A program made the position numbers and the translations under genes. From Struthidea cinerea (lineage: Eukaryota > Chordata > Aves > Passeriformes > Corcoracidae), in contig VZTI01001048.1 of the NCBI GenBank assembly GCA_013397865.1, forward strand, positions 3,853,579 to 3,917,578: a stretch of DNA of 64,000 nucleotides. The letters run 5' to 3'. How positions within the stretch are numbered: position 1 is the stretch's first letter; each line of letters opens with the position of its first letter. This document shows, piece by piece, positions 24,430 through 36,569 of the stretch. The notes beneath the pieces are model-generated. The model searched no databases. It was not told where the DNA came from and was given only the letters and a program-made list of their open reading frames with translations.

Positions 24430-25730
24430 TTTCCTTTTTAATTAGTAAAACTACTGCTTAGAGCATAAATACTATATACTGTAAAAACAGTAGATTAATG
24501 GTATAGTTGCTAGTCTTGCTCTTTGACATCATATTTTTAAATAACTTACTGACAGTCTGAATAATTAAACAGTTTTCTGTTAACATTAAATTGTTCTCAT
24601 ACACATACAAATTGTTTTCCTGCTATTCTAAATGTGTCCCAGTAAGAGCCTCCAGCAAGGGGACCTGGAGAGTTGGGACCAGCCACCTGCTGGGGCCTGG
24701 CACAGGGTGCTCCAGTCAAGAGGGAAGGAGACAGTGGAACATTCTCCCCCAGTTCTCATGTACAATCAAGGGCAAAATTAATATACCATTAACAGCTGGG
24801 CTGTTCAGTTAAATTCTACAACCAAGCCAGGGTAAGAGCCATTCTCCTAAGAGAATTCGGGTTGTCCCCATCCTTAGGAACTGGAAGGTCCCTCAGATGA
24901 CCCGTAAGTTCTCTCTGTAAGAATGTAGGTAGAAGTGCTACCCTGGAAGCTTTGGGATGGTAACTTTTCTGTCCTGGGGAGGGTGTCTGAACTGGAGTGG
25001 TAACTGTAACTTCAGTTTACCTGCAGAATGAGGCATTGTGACAGCTGTGACACTGAGGAGCATTTGAGCATTAAAAAAAGAAGAAAAAGGCAGACATTTA
25101 ACTTGCTTTACCTGAACTTTGTAAAAGCCTTGCAGTGGTACATCTCTGATTTCATATTTTTGTGTTTGTCGCAAATAGGAAATGTTGAAAGAACCTGGAG
25201 CTTAACAGCTTAGCTCTTTCCTTTGAGAGGAAATAGAATTAGAAACTGCATGTGCTTGGCTTATACTTCATAATACATTTTATTATTACAATTATAAATT
25301 AGGCCCCTGGGCACAAAAATACTGCATAACTAAAAACATAGCTAACCAAGGTAAATTGATGCCTGCCCTAATGTATTTTACCATCACAGAATACTAGAGA
25401 CTGCCTCTCACTCTGGGCCCTTCACTCTTAAGTGGGTCTGTTGGCACAGTGCTGTAACTAGTCTAGGGCTTGAATCTGAGCCACACTTTGGTTTCCATCC
25501 ATTCATCACAACTGGAGAGTCTTGTAGGCTTTTGGCCGACTTTCACCTTGTACAGGTGGTGGGAGGCCAGCTGCAAATGTGTTTGTTCTCATTAGCTGTG
25601 CAATAAGCACTGAGCTTTTCAGTGCTAGTGATGGAAGAGAGATTATCCTGTGTGTGTGTGTGATTGCACATCCTTCCACGCTGGTATTTAGTAGTGCTGT
25701 GATTCAGTGGTGCAGGAATCAGTCCTTTGC
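24430..25730. other. Non-coding stretch, no gene seen
   Basis: Contains a (TG)7 dinucleotide repeat at 25649-25662. Short overlapping frames are present on both strands. At about 24875-24895 a 'ggaactggaaggtccctcagatgacc' type phrase faintly resembles CR1 but is too short to call. Confidence 0.45.
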
Positions 25731-25734
25731 TCAC

Positions 25735-25860
25735 CCTTTTCCATAGGATCAGCAGTCAGAAAGCTTGTGATAGTGATACAGTCCTGTTTCCTTGATGATA
25801 TGCAGTTATCCAAATTTTTCAAAATGGGAGTAGTAATACTACCCCACCAACTTGTACCTG
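25735..25860. repeat. Old MIR/L3-like retroposon remnant
   Basis: The segment reading 'cagtcctgtttcc', 'ttcaaaatgggag', 'tagtaatactacccc' follows the widely shared pattern of old vertebrate SINE and LINE tails (cctcagtttcc, tgtaaaatgggga, taataatactaccc). It is highly diverged. The family could be MIR, L3/CR1 or an amniote SINE. Confidence 0.45.
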
Positions 25861-25869
25861 ATGACTGCA

Positions 25870-28160
25870 ATCATGAATGTTTCTGAGGAGAGACAGTTAT
25901 TTGAATCAAATTGGTTGTCTTCTTTGTAACTTCAGCTGATCTTGTGAAAATACTGTCAGAATAATATATGCTTCCTTTATAACCAAGAAGTTTTACTCTT
26001 GATCGATAGGACTTACTTTTCATTTGTCAGCTTAATGAATTATTAGTCTTCCAGGGTTTTTTAGTACATTTCAGACTCTTTTTATGCAGCAGACAGCTGT
26101 GACAAGCTGAGATGGAAAACTAGCCTAAGCCCTGGTGCTAAATAGGGACTGGTAGTCTTAGATCTCACTGGGTGCTCCTTATTTATATAACTAAGGTGGA
26201 AGTACTTGGACTAATGCCAACAGCTGTAGGCAGAAGTGATGCTGGGAGAGTGCCCTGGTGCTTGGGCTTGGCACAGTGATTATACCTGGGAACTCGCTGT
26301 AGTGTAGCCCTGACCAGAGGGTGCAGGGCTGGGAAGTATCTCCTTTGCTAGGGGAAAGGTTCCAGCAGTGTGCCAAAGAACCTTAGGGACTGGTGTCCTC
26401 AGAAGTCTCAGCTGATGGGGTTTCAAAGCCGCAGTACGTGACCTACGTCCCTGCATGTCAGGGTTGTTGCTGCAAACCAACCCACGCGGCTCTGGAGCTC
26501 CACAGAGACTGTAGTTCGTGGGGGCTGGGATTGGACTGTCCGGGTTGGGCTGCTATTCCAGTTGTGGGCAGCAAGATCTATACAACTGGAGAATAAAATC
26601 ATCAGAAAATGCCACTTTTTCTATTCAGTTTTTCTGCCTTTGAGTGACAACACTAAGTGCTTTCGCATTGTTGCCTCAGGATTTTATCAAGCAAGGTTTT
26701 TTTTGTTTGCGTTTTGTTTTAGTTTTTTGGGTTTTTTGTGAGCTTACCTTTACTTTGGGTGCAAATGAGGAAAATGAAGATTTCACATTCAGTAAGTTCG
26801 TTTTGCTCCATAAACATTAACTATGCATGCTAAAGCTGTCCTAGGGCAACCCTGATGTGCACACAGTAGTGTTTTCATCTTTTCTATAAATATTTGTAGT
26901 TGACCATGCATTACAATGGAGCATTCCTCTCTTTTGACTTTGCCCTTTTATTTTTTTAGCTTGTTCAACTTATTTGCACAGAAGGGGGAAGAAGTTTTTA
27001 TGGAAAGGATAAACTGCAGACTCAATTCTGTATGTATGTGTGTATGTAGTAAATCTGCTGAAAAACTGCACATGGATTTTGGTAAGAAGGCATTGTCTCC
27101 ATTTTTATGAAGATTATGAAATCTGTGGGGTTTTGTTTATCTATATACAAAGTTCTGTGGGGAAAAAAAGTGAGATTGACAAGGAAACAGAAGTAAAAAG
27201 TTAGCTTTAGTTCTATTATTGCATTCTAAATGTCATATTCATCTTCTTTCATTTCCTCAGTGAACACTTCCTTCCATTTTTGTATGCTACTATATTTCAA
27301 AACTTTTATGCCAATAAAGGGAAGTGTTCTGATGTTATTCATGCTTGAAATACTTTGCTGCTGATAGTCTTGATGGGGGTCTTGTATGTTTCTGAGTGCC
27401 CTAGACTTTTGGGATAGACAGAAAAATTCTGTGAACCACAGAAAAATATTGTTAATAGTAGTAGTGAAATAAAAACTTACAGGACTGAGGATTAATATTT
27501 TCAAATTCCTTCTAGTATATGACTTTACAACATAATATCATTTCTGTTTTTGTTCAAGTGTTGGCTAAGCCAGCAGTCAGAGCACCCTAAACCGGGAAGT
27601 CCCAAATCTGGGCAGGCATTTTGGCAGCATGCTTTAACTGGTTCCTGAGTACAATCCTCCTATTTGTTTACTAGTAAAACAACAAAAGTTCTTCAGTGAA
27701 AACAAACCAAAATTCTAATTGGTTTTAATTAGTGGCAGGTCTACTTAAAAGCTTAAAATTATTTGATATTTGCATAGGTCCCTTGCCCGATCCTAACTTC
27801 ATGACAGGCTTTGCAAAATAACTCAAATTTGACACACAAAATAGCATAAAATGTTCCTCTGTAAGGTTATGGCAATTTTTTATCTGGATTCAGATCTCTA
27901 GTATTTTTAATGGAGCTAAGTTCTAGAGTGCTAATCTCTCTGTATTTTTAATAGCTACTATTTCATTTTTTATGTGTAAAGTCTGTACATTTCAAACAAT
28001 TGTTTTAGACGTAAGCCTAGGAAAGCTTTAGTTATGTATGGAGAATGTACTGCTGTAGTGGTCCTTTTTTTAAAGGAATAATTGAACATTACTGGTCTAG
28101 TATCCCTGTCTTTTCATTTGTCTTTCATCACTGTGCCTTTCAATACCATTCATCTATGGA
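25870..28160. other. Non-coding stretch, no gene seen
   Basis: A GC-richer patch at about 26200-26560 has short frames on both strands but no recognisable protein. A G/T-rich tract lies at 26695-26740. The remainder is AT-rich and featureless. Confidence 0.5.
26695..26740. repeat. G/T-rich low-complexity tract
   Basis: GTTTTTTTTGTTTGCG-type sequence, almost only G and T, similar to the tract at 20241-20304. Confidence 0.8.
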
Positions 28161-28232
28161 CTAATGCAATGCCTGCTGAAGTCAATAGAAGTCATTCAGT
28201 TGACATCAATGAACAATGAATCAGGCCCTTTA
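28160..28232. repeat. Old sauropsid interspersed repeat remnant
   Basis: Clear order of 'tgctgaagtcaatag', 'aagtcattcagttgac', 'atcaatgaacaatg' and 'aatcaggccctt'. This is the best copy in the window of the old 'gaagtcaatgg...ttgacttcaatggg...ggatcaggccc' pattern shared by birds and reptiles. The exact family name is uncertain. Confidence 0.6.
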
Positions 28233-28640
28233 AAAAGAAGGAACTAGAGTTTACAAGGGTTAAACAGAGCAGTGAGGAAAAACGCTCTGAGGCAGGAATT
28301 GTGACGTCTCCTGTGTCCATGCAGCACCTGGCCCTTCCCTGACATTCAGAGCAGCGACAAAATGACCAATTCTCAGTCTCCACTGGTAGCTCTGATAAGA
28401 GAAGGCAGTTTTGCCAGTCAACGTCTGAATTGTTTTTCCGTGCAAAGCCTTAGCAGGTATCAATAATTGTAATACACAGTAAAAATCTGTCCAGATAGGT
28501 GTCATTGATGCAGACGTTGAAAATCTTTTTGTTTAATTGCTTCTGCCCGGTCTTTCCAAAGAACTCACTTTGCTATCAGTCTTTCTTTGTTCTGATTAAG
28601 TTGTAATCACTCAAAAGCAGATTCAGAAGCTCCCCCTCCT
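28233..28640. other. Non-coding stretch, no gene seen
   Basis: Two overlapping minus-strand frames at 28192-28383 and 28260-28505 have no domain and overlap an old repeat. They are treated as chance. Confidence 0.5.
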
Positions 28641-28985
28641 TCCCTCAAAGAGACAGTGTTTGCTTTATACCCAAATGTGACATTGCACACTGGTGCAATC
28701 GAAAGAGGCTGCAATGATCAATTGAGGGCCCAATCAAAGCCTCACAGATAGGCAGCCATTCGTCGCTGTTTGATATAAAAGGTGTTTTATTTCTCATCAC
28801 TTTTTTGTCACTGAAAGAATGCTTCCTACGTGCAGATTAATTAAAGTGTAAACATTAAATATTGATTGATGCATTATCAGCATGGAGCAGTTGCCTCCAC
28901 TCAGATTGATTCCTGCAGTGATTTATTGTCATATTTGTGGAGTCATTTCACTCGATAACAAAGAGAAATAGCCTGCTCCCTCTAC
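28640..28985. promoter_or_regulatory. Strongest candidate conserved non-coding element
   Basis: Contains a perfect 7-base inverted repeat ATTGCAC-ACTG-GTGCAAT (28682-28699, C/EBP-like half-sites), TGATCAATTGA (28715-28725), a CpG pair in CATTCGTCGCTG, CAGATTAATTAAAG, ATTGATTGATGCA and TTTATTGTCATATTTG. It has dense homeodomain-type cores, retained CpGs, and no open frame or transposon trace. Of all blocks here this reads most like an ultraconserved-type enhancer. No alignment was available. Confidence 0.35.
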
Positions 28986-31060
28986 CTTTCAGGCTTGCTT
29001 TCTGGCACTTGCAGTGCACCTCCTCTTCCTCAGTGACTCCCATTATTTGTCTTCTAGAACTAACACAGTGTCACCATATTTTCAGTAAAAAAACCTTAGC
29101 TCTTTTTATTTTGGCATTTGCATAGTAAATTACAGTTCAGTGGGAAGCTCGCAGACCTGTGCTCTCAAATGGAACATCCCTGGTTGACACTTCCACCCTG
29201 TGCCCCACACAGCTGCTTTCCATGACCCTGCTCAGGCACAACTTTGCAAGGACAGTTTCAAATCATTCAAATTCACTCACTGCCAACTTGACAGAAAGGT
29301 GAACTTTCAAGAGAGTAACATTGTTCAGGTCAGTTCTACAGCTAAATTATCCAGTTAGTTACTCTGAGTAGGAGCATGGCCATACAATAGAATATCAATT
29401 TAAAGAATTTCAGGTTTTTACTCTCATTTTTGAACAAATGTGTAAAAGAGGCCTCCATTCAAATCTTATGGAGTATTTAAAGTAAAGCAAAGTTTTGTGG
29501 GATGGTATTGAGCATCTAGATTAGAATTTTTTTAAGAGTAGTATTCAATTTCTGTGGTTTTTGGAGGTGTATTGAAATGAGATAGTACTCCAAACTCCTT
29601 CCTCTTCTCCCCAAAAGTCTTCAATGTTCTTATTCTGCGTTCATCTGTGTCAGGGCTGGCTATTGCACAGCACCACACATTGTGATACCTGCTGCATGCA
29701 GCCATCTGTGCCAAAAGAAGCCGTAGCCCTGAAGTCAGGTATTTGTTCCAGACTGCTGCAGTCCCTCCTCCTCTGTGTTTTCACCAGGCTGATGGTCACC
29801 CAGCATGTTGCAGCCAGAAGCTGCCTGTGCTGGCTGGAGCTACCCTCAGTGACCCAATCAGCTACAAGAGAAAACCATTTGTGCAATTGCTTTGTTCTGC
29901 AGTAACAAAACTTAATCTCTTACATACATGGCTTTCATTTACCACTCAGAGAATTAGACTACTCAAACTCTGCTGCAGTCAAATGTGTGAGCAAGACCAC
30001 AAAAATATGTAATAGGCAACTGGTGATTTTGATTCAGTCAAGCAGCAAAACATTAACCTTTGGTCACAGTAGCAAGGAATGCTAAACTTGTGAATTTACT
30101 GCAGCAGATAATTTCACTCCTATACCTGCAGGAGATCATAGGAGTGGTTTCCTACATAAGGAGAGGAGTGCCAAACTGGCTCTCTAAGAATGATGTGCTA
30201 TGATTTCTCTAAAGGGCTGTTGGCAAAAACGGTGTGAGACTTCATTAAGATAGGTATGCACTTGTACTGCTGCCATTCCTGCCCATCCCTGTCACTCCCA
30301 AGCACTTGCCCAACAGCACTTTATTTAGGAAGCCTTGATATTTTACAGATGTAACCAAGCCTGAGAGAAAATGCTGCTGTTCTAGGTCCTTCCTCCCTAT
30401 GCTTTTCCTACCAGATGCTCTTCCTGTCCTCCTGCTCTGTCATTTTCTATTCCAAACCAAAATTCTTCCTCTTTGCATCAGTTTGCTGATATCTGGGCAG
30501 TCACACCTGAATCTGACACTCCTGAAATTAAAAAGCAAACAAACCAACCTCATGGTATTGCAACAGTGTGCTCATCTGGGTCCCTTCAAAACAGTGCTCT
30601 TGCAAATCACTTTCCCCCGATCTTTGTTTGCTGTTGCCCTTCCTACCCTCTGAATGCCACTGCTGTCACTCTGTGTTAGGCTGTCACCCTGATGGAAGTT
30701 GTCAGCTCTGCCAGGCGAGGACCTTACCTTCCTGTTTGTCCCTACCCAGCTGTGCAACCCAGCACGGCTGCACAACCACCACTGCTGCAAATGCAGTGCC
30801 ACGAGCCTCCTGCTTGCAACACTGCTCTAAACAAAATCTGCTGTAGTTTTTGTAGAGTACATTTACATGTTTATAAAGCTTGTTTTGCAGAGATCCTAGT
30901 GTGTTTTGTGCAGATATATCCTTAAAGATATCTATTTTCAGATGAAAGCTTACGTCAGCTATGAAAAGAAACTTTAGTACTTTTCATATGACAGACCTTC
31001 CAACAAATAATACTCAGTTGGAATTGCATTATCATCATTTCAATAGGGCCACACAAAAAC
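28986..31060. other. Non-coding stretch, no gene confirmed
   Basis: The part at about 30240-30830 is C-rich and supports several overlapping frames in different phases, typical of stop-poor sequence rather than a gene. No splice pattern or domain was recognised. Confidence 0.45.
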
Positions 31061-31063
31061 ACA

Positions 31064-31672
31064 ATGAGAGACATCTCAGTTGCCATGGGTCTGTTTTGCA
31101 GATCAAATGTGGACCTGAGAAACATGCGAAGAACTGTTCCCTCTGGGGACATCAGAGCATCTTTGAAAACAAATGGAAAACTTCTGTTGGCTTCAGTGGG
31201 CCCAGGCTTTCCTGGATGGCTTTTAGAGGTGCTTACACTCACCTTGGACTTAATTGTAGCTTACGTGCAATGGAATGGTTGCAGCCCCAAGGAAGACACC
31301 AGCTTAGGAAGAACTGAGGGCTGTGACTCTGGTGTGGTTTGTCCCAGTGTAAGTTACCCCAAAGGTCTCGGTAGCTGCAGGCACCTTCTCAGCTGTTTGT
31401 GTGGATCTTTGGGTTGTTTTTCAGCAAGGTGTCTCCCTGGGCTTGGTATCAGTGTGCTAAACTCCCACAGCTGGAGTTACACCGGGTGTGTCGCTGCTGG
31501 GAAGAAGCAGAGTAAGCCAGTGCACAGCAAGTCTGTGTTTCTCTCAGCCCCCACAAATGTTCCTGACCAGCTGTGGTGGGCAGCTACAGAGAGTGAACAG
31601 ATTTTAGGAATATTTGGGGGAACCATGGAACAGAGAATAGAAAACAGATCTTTTTCACAGGTACTGAAATAA
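31064..31672 (+). other. Unassigned 202-codon open frame
   Basis: Starts MRDISVAMGLFCRSN and is cysteine-, serine- and glycine-rich with no recognisable domain, signal peptide or transmembrane pattern. It runs into AT-rich sequence at its stop. Another 118-codon plus-strand frame and a 95-codon minus-strand frame overlap its first part. Part of it (about 31170-31215) appears to be an old repeat remnant. It is therefore probably a chance frame in a GC-richer patch. It could be part of a lineage-specific transcript. Confidence 0.15.
31170..31215. repeat. Old sauropsid repeat remnant
   Basis: 'tggaaaacttctgttggcttcagtgggcccaggc' in two parts follows the old 'ggaaagactcccattgacttcaatgggc...ggatcaggc' pattern. 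It is short and diverged. Confidence 0.35.
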
Positions 31673-31914
31673 TTTTGTGAAATTAGCGCGTGATTTAATA
31701 CTTCTCAAATACCATCCTCCAGGGCTGGATTCTGAAAGGGACGAGGTATTTGTGAAGTGAGCTTTTCCCTCAATGTGCCTCAGTGCACCTCACTCTTACA
31801 GAGCTGTTGTATAAAAGCCATACAGTAGTTAATAATGAAAATTTTAAGTTATTTAATTTGTTTTGATGTTTTAAATATGATAAAAACTTGGTTTTTTTCC
31901 TTATATGCTTTCCC

Positions 31915-31962
31915 AGGATTGTAGGATAGTTCAGGTTGGAAAGATACACGTCTTAGAGTACT
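31915..31962 (-). repeat. Possible CR1 3'-end fragment
   Basis: 'gaatagttcaggttggaaagg'-like text is recognisable as 'ggatagttcaggttgg' plus 'aaagatac'. This resembles the reverse complement of the last bases of avian CR1 LINEs, just inside the terminal octamers. It is less than 50 bases and diverged, so chance is not excluded. Confidence 0.35.
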
Positions 31963-32154
31963 TCTCTTGAATTCTGATTAGTGTTTCCTTTCACCATGGA
32001 CAATTAAATGTGACATGAAGGGATACAAAAAGATGTTTGTTAAGTATTTAGAAAGCTCAGTACTGACCTAGATGCTGGAATTTTAGAGATGTTCGTATGC
32101 ACAGGGATTGTAAACCTGTCCTAAGGACTCAGACTCAAAAGAAGCTCCCCCTGC

Positions 32155-32249
32155 AAAACAAAAACAACCAAAAAAAACCAAACAAAATCCCCCCCACATA
32201 AAAACCCCACAAAACAAAAAAAAAAGAAAGAAAATATAAAGAAACAAAG
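32155..32249. repeat. A/C-rich low-complexity tract
   Basis: About 95 bases made mostly of A with scattered C, including a C7 run near 32189-32195 and AACAACC/AAACC motifs, grading into AAAG repeats. It is the reverse-strand counterpart of the G/T-rich avian tracts at 20.2 and 26.7 kb. Confidence 0.85.
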
Positions 32250-33470
32250 TTGTGATGATAAATACAAGCTGTAGAAGGCTGCAGCCCTCCCCATTTTACT
32301 GAACAGAATGTCTGCTCTGCAGTAGGGGTTGGATGTATTAATTCAAACCAGTCTGCTAATTTTCCATATGAAGTTACAGTCTTATGACCATTTTAACCAA
32401 GTAGACTCTACTATGAATTTAGATTAGTTTATTGATGCAAATTACGCAACTGTTTTCTTGTATCTCTATAAGACCTGCCAGATGAATACTGTTGCCCTAA
32501 ATAGTGATATTTCCCCTACAAAAATGAGTTTACTATTTTTGAGGCAACAATTACAGATTGCATGAGAATGGTGTGTTATTTCCTGAAATTGTATGTAATT
32601 TAGTTTTAAGAGTTTGAAACATAGGTTTGAAGTTAAATGTGTATCATCTTTGTAACTGCTCAAATCATGTTATTTTACATTTCCTGAAATACCTTTGAAG
32701 TTAAATGCAAATAAGGGGAAAATAAATTACAACTTGTGGAGTGACCAGTGTCTGATTATATGCAGTATAATTAACTCCATCCTTCACATAATGTTTGTCT
32801 TAATACTTATCCCATGCACTTCAGAATCATTCAAATGATTGGTGATTCTTTGCTTGGGGGAAAGAGTTAAGTTTGTTCATGAGGTGGATCTTTTTATTCA
32901 CTTTAGGTTATCATGAGGATTTAACATTTTAAAATACTAATTCAAAATTTATTTAATGTTAATAATAAGCAGCTACAACTCGAATAGTCAAACTGCTCAA
33001 AATAGTCTTTTATTATCATCTCTAATTCTTATTTATCTACAGTACTTTGCCTTTGGAAAAATTGATGGAATTTGCTATTTTAATTTGAATATTATTATAT
33101 TTAGAACCATGAAATAGATTGATAAGGCACATTTATCCTTTCTTTTGCTGTTCTGTAGTCTACAAAGAGAGATGGTTTTTTAAATTAACAGACTTCTATT
33201 AGAAAAAAACATTTCGGTACAAAAAGCAGCTTTTTCATTCTTAGACTATAACTCGTATTATGACAGAAATTAACATTTTTGTGATCTGTAATTAGCTGTG
33301 TCTCCTGGTGCTATAAATAAGATTTGGCAGCTACAGCTGGAGTTAACTGTATCTTGAGGTCTAAGCTTTTTATTTATAGCTTTTTGTATTTGCTAATGAC
33401 ACTGTGGAGTTCAGGGATGCAGACAATAAAGAGTACAAATAAAATCTGTGCTTGGTGTCTACAGCCATTC
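32250..33470. other. Very AT-rich non-coding stretch
   Basis: No open frame of note. Many TAATTA/ATTAAT cores are present (for example 32930-33140), which may reflect either regulatory content or simple AT richness. Confidence 0.5.
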
Positions 33471-33720
33471 CATTTCATTCCCGCGGTGGCATCAGAGTTT
33501 ACTAAAATTTTTCCTGTGCTTGGAAATCTCTGGGGTTAGTGTGCGAGTCTTTGACGCTGTTAACAATTTCAATCTGCACCATTAAAGCTGCATTTTCTAA
33601 CCGTCCCCTGGTAATTGTCGCAAGGACTTAGACAAGTAAGGCTATCCAAAGGCATCAGTAAGGTCAAACCGTGGTAGAAAGTGCTCTGATTTTATCCTGG
33701 AGATTGATGCTTGTATCACC
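33470..33720. promoter_or_regulatory. Candidate conserved non-coding element
   Basis: Retained CpGs cluster here in AT-rich surroundings: CCCGCGGTGG (about 33480-33489), GTGCGAG, TTGACGCTGTTAAC, AACCGTCCCC, TGTCGCAAGG and AACCGTGG. A CTGTTAACAATTTC block suggests HNF1/SOX-type sites. There is no repeat or open frame. A good enhancer candidate by texture, unproven. Confidence 0.3.
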
Positions 33721-36530
33721 TTTTTTTCGATTCAGCAGCTGGGGTTATAAAATGTACTTGCAATCACTGATAACATGTTAGATCAGACAACAAGTGGAGT
33801 AACACAGTATTTTATACACTCTGTGTAGTTTTACCTAATGCAACAATAAATCAGTGAAGGCAGAGGTCTTTTGTAAATTTTAATGAAAATTCAACTGCTG
33901 AAAATATAGTTACTTCTGGCTGAAGTTCTAGAAATATGAATTTGCTTCCATTCGTTAAAGCTGTAAAAATTGTTTTAACTACAAACTTTCTGTTAAGGCA
34001 GTAAAGGAGAAAGCAATAAAAGAAGAGACAGCACATCCAATATATTATCATTAGTTTGCCATTGGCTATAAGCAAACTGAGGGGAGGGGGCCAGACAGTA
34101 AAATGCATTTTGAGTTAGCTGTAAAGAATTCCCTTTCTGAGCACAATCTAAAAAAAATCTCTGTGTATGAATGAGACAAAAGTTGGTTGAATGGGCCCAT
34201 TGTGCCATTTTATAGAAATAAAATCATGATAAAATTTAAAAATATTTACCAGCTAATCAATAAACCACATTTTTATGCAAGTCCAGAAGGTTTAGTAGAG
34301 AACTTTTTCTTCCACATATTAATATAGCTACTGAAATATATGCTTCTTTATTGTTACAAAATTACAGTTTTATAATTGAAATTTATTAAATGAGTGTCAC
34401 AAGAGGGAAATGAGGGTTTAGAAATAAAGAACACTAAAGATTACAAATATGCTGCTTAACTTCTACAGCATCTTTCTTGTAAGTCTAAAGCAATGTTTCT
34501 GTAAAATTAGCATTATTCTTTGCTAAAACTTGTCAACCTACAGAAACTGACCCAAAGTCTGTACCAAGTGACCATGCTCGTTAGAACACTGAAGACTTGA
34601 ACAGCAATAAGGAGAATTTACACTTGTTTAGAAGTCACACAAAAAGTGGAGTTTATTCACTTCTTCACTTCCCCAAGGTAGATTTTTCCTGGATTCCTTT
34701 TTTACAAATTATGTCAAACATATATAGGATTTTTAAACAGTTTTTTTTTTTTTAATATAAACTAAGGTATGATATTCATTATTGCTTGTGGGTTTCTTAT
34801 TTTTCTTCTTTATGTCAGGTATTTCTCTTAAATTTTGTCCATTTTTTAGTAACCTGTCTGGTTAATGGAATTTGATAGAACTTTGATACATTCATGATTG
34901 ATTCAGAGCAGAACTAATAAGATAAAAAAAAAATTTAAAAAAACCAGTTTTAGCAGATAACATTTTAAATGAAACATCTTTTAAAGACGTTAAAAGTTAT
35001 ACTTTTTTCCTTATTACTAGCATTTCCACACAGAAATTATGAATTATACATATTGTTTTATACATATTGAATTGTTTATGTAGCCTTCTTACAAACTTAA
35101 AATGATTGTCAGAATTGCGTAGGAAAAGATTTAAAAACTGTTTGTTTGCTCTTATTTTTATAATTCTCCCTGTATAGTTTTGTTGGCTTCAAGGAGTTGT
35201 TCCCAAATTACATTGGTGTCATGCTGGAATGAGATCATCTGAGTTCAACCACCCCACAAAAGATCACTTTTACCCACAAAACATCACTGGCTTCCACCAC
35301 TCTCAAAGGTACAAAAGGTGAGCTGCAGGTTCTTACCTTCCATTGCTTCTGGTGATTCTATAGCTGCATAAATAAAGAATATTTCTGTCTCAAACTAGTA
35401 TATATTATAAATAGCCAAGGTGTATTTCCTAATATTTTTTTTCTGTTACATAAACTGCATGTTAGGAGCTAGTTTCTGATCTCTACCTGAAGAACACTTG
35501 AGTAACTTTCAATTTACTGTCTAGTTTTCAAACCCCACTATGTGAACTCTTATTAAAATAATAATAGTAATAACGACAGCAAGAGTTGTGGCCAAGAGAT
35601 TTATATTTAGGCAGTGAATAGGAGCTTTCAGAAAGCCTGTAGTAGCTTTGAAAAGCATTCTGTCCAGAGTGAAATGAAATGAAAATTACTTAGAAGTTAC
35701 CAGCCAGGGAGTGATGCTGTATATCCTTTAGAAACTCCCTGGGCTTCCACAGACTGCTTGGGAAAGTCAGCATCAGTTTTGGGAAAGCGTATTCCCTCGT
35801 GCGTTGTGATGGATTTCTGCAAAGTTACTATCGAGCAGGACAAGCTTTCCAGTGGGTCTGCATCTGTTCCTGCTCAGCCAAGGTGCCTCTGGGAATATAT
35901 TTCCCCTTGCAGCAGCAGGTGGCGTTGAACAGCTCACGTTATTCTCACTCTCATAATCATTTTGTCTTGCATGTAGTAAAAACTCCTCTCCCAAAACAGA
36001 GAATCCGCAACAGAAATTCAACAAGTTTTTATAGATGTAGCAGATTTCCTACATGACTAAAGTAGGGGTAAGTTCTTCCAGCTTTAATCACAAAGACTAT
36101 AAATAAGGTATTTAAGTGACAGCAATAACAGGTATGGTAGAGTAATATCTTAATTTCATTTTGTTTTCCTATCCACAAAAATCTCTTGAAACGCCGCAGA
36201 GTTCATGTTGTGATAAGGTCAAGTTGTCGTGTGCCAGCTCATTCACTCTACAGCAGATACACAAACCTGAGCTTGTCTGTGGCATGCTTTGCACACTCTA
36301 CCTCCACAGGCAAAGGAAATGGTTCTCCTCCCAAATACATTGTCTGTGTGTGTTCACAGAACACAGAGCAGACTTACCCTGTGGTGAGATCAGAATGAGA
36401 ATTACCATCTTCTAAACTTTTCTGAAACTGCTTCCAAAAACCAAGGGGCATTGCAGAAGTTCAAAACACACCTCCAAATGATTTCTCAGGTTTATTTCTG
36501 AAATATGACATGCACATAAAACAAAACAAA
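33721..36530. other. AT-rich non-coding stretch, no gene seen
   Basis: Contains T13 at 34741-34753 and a small tandem duplication of TTATACATATTG-type sequence near 35044-35069. Short frames at 35773-36056 overlap on opposite strands. Nothing is recognised. Confidence 0.5.
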
Positions 36531-36537
36531 AAAAATT

Positions 36538-36563
36538 ACTTTTACCTGCATACAGGTAAAAGT
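36538..36563. other. Perfect 11-bp hairpin with 4-base loop
   Basis: ACTTTTACCTG, loop CATA, CAGGTAAAAGT. The arms are exact reverse complements. There is no T run typical of a polymerase III terminator and no promoter was recognised, so it is described only as an inverted repeat. Confidence 0.9.
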
Positions 36564-36569
36564 TAAGAA

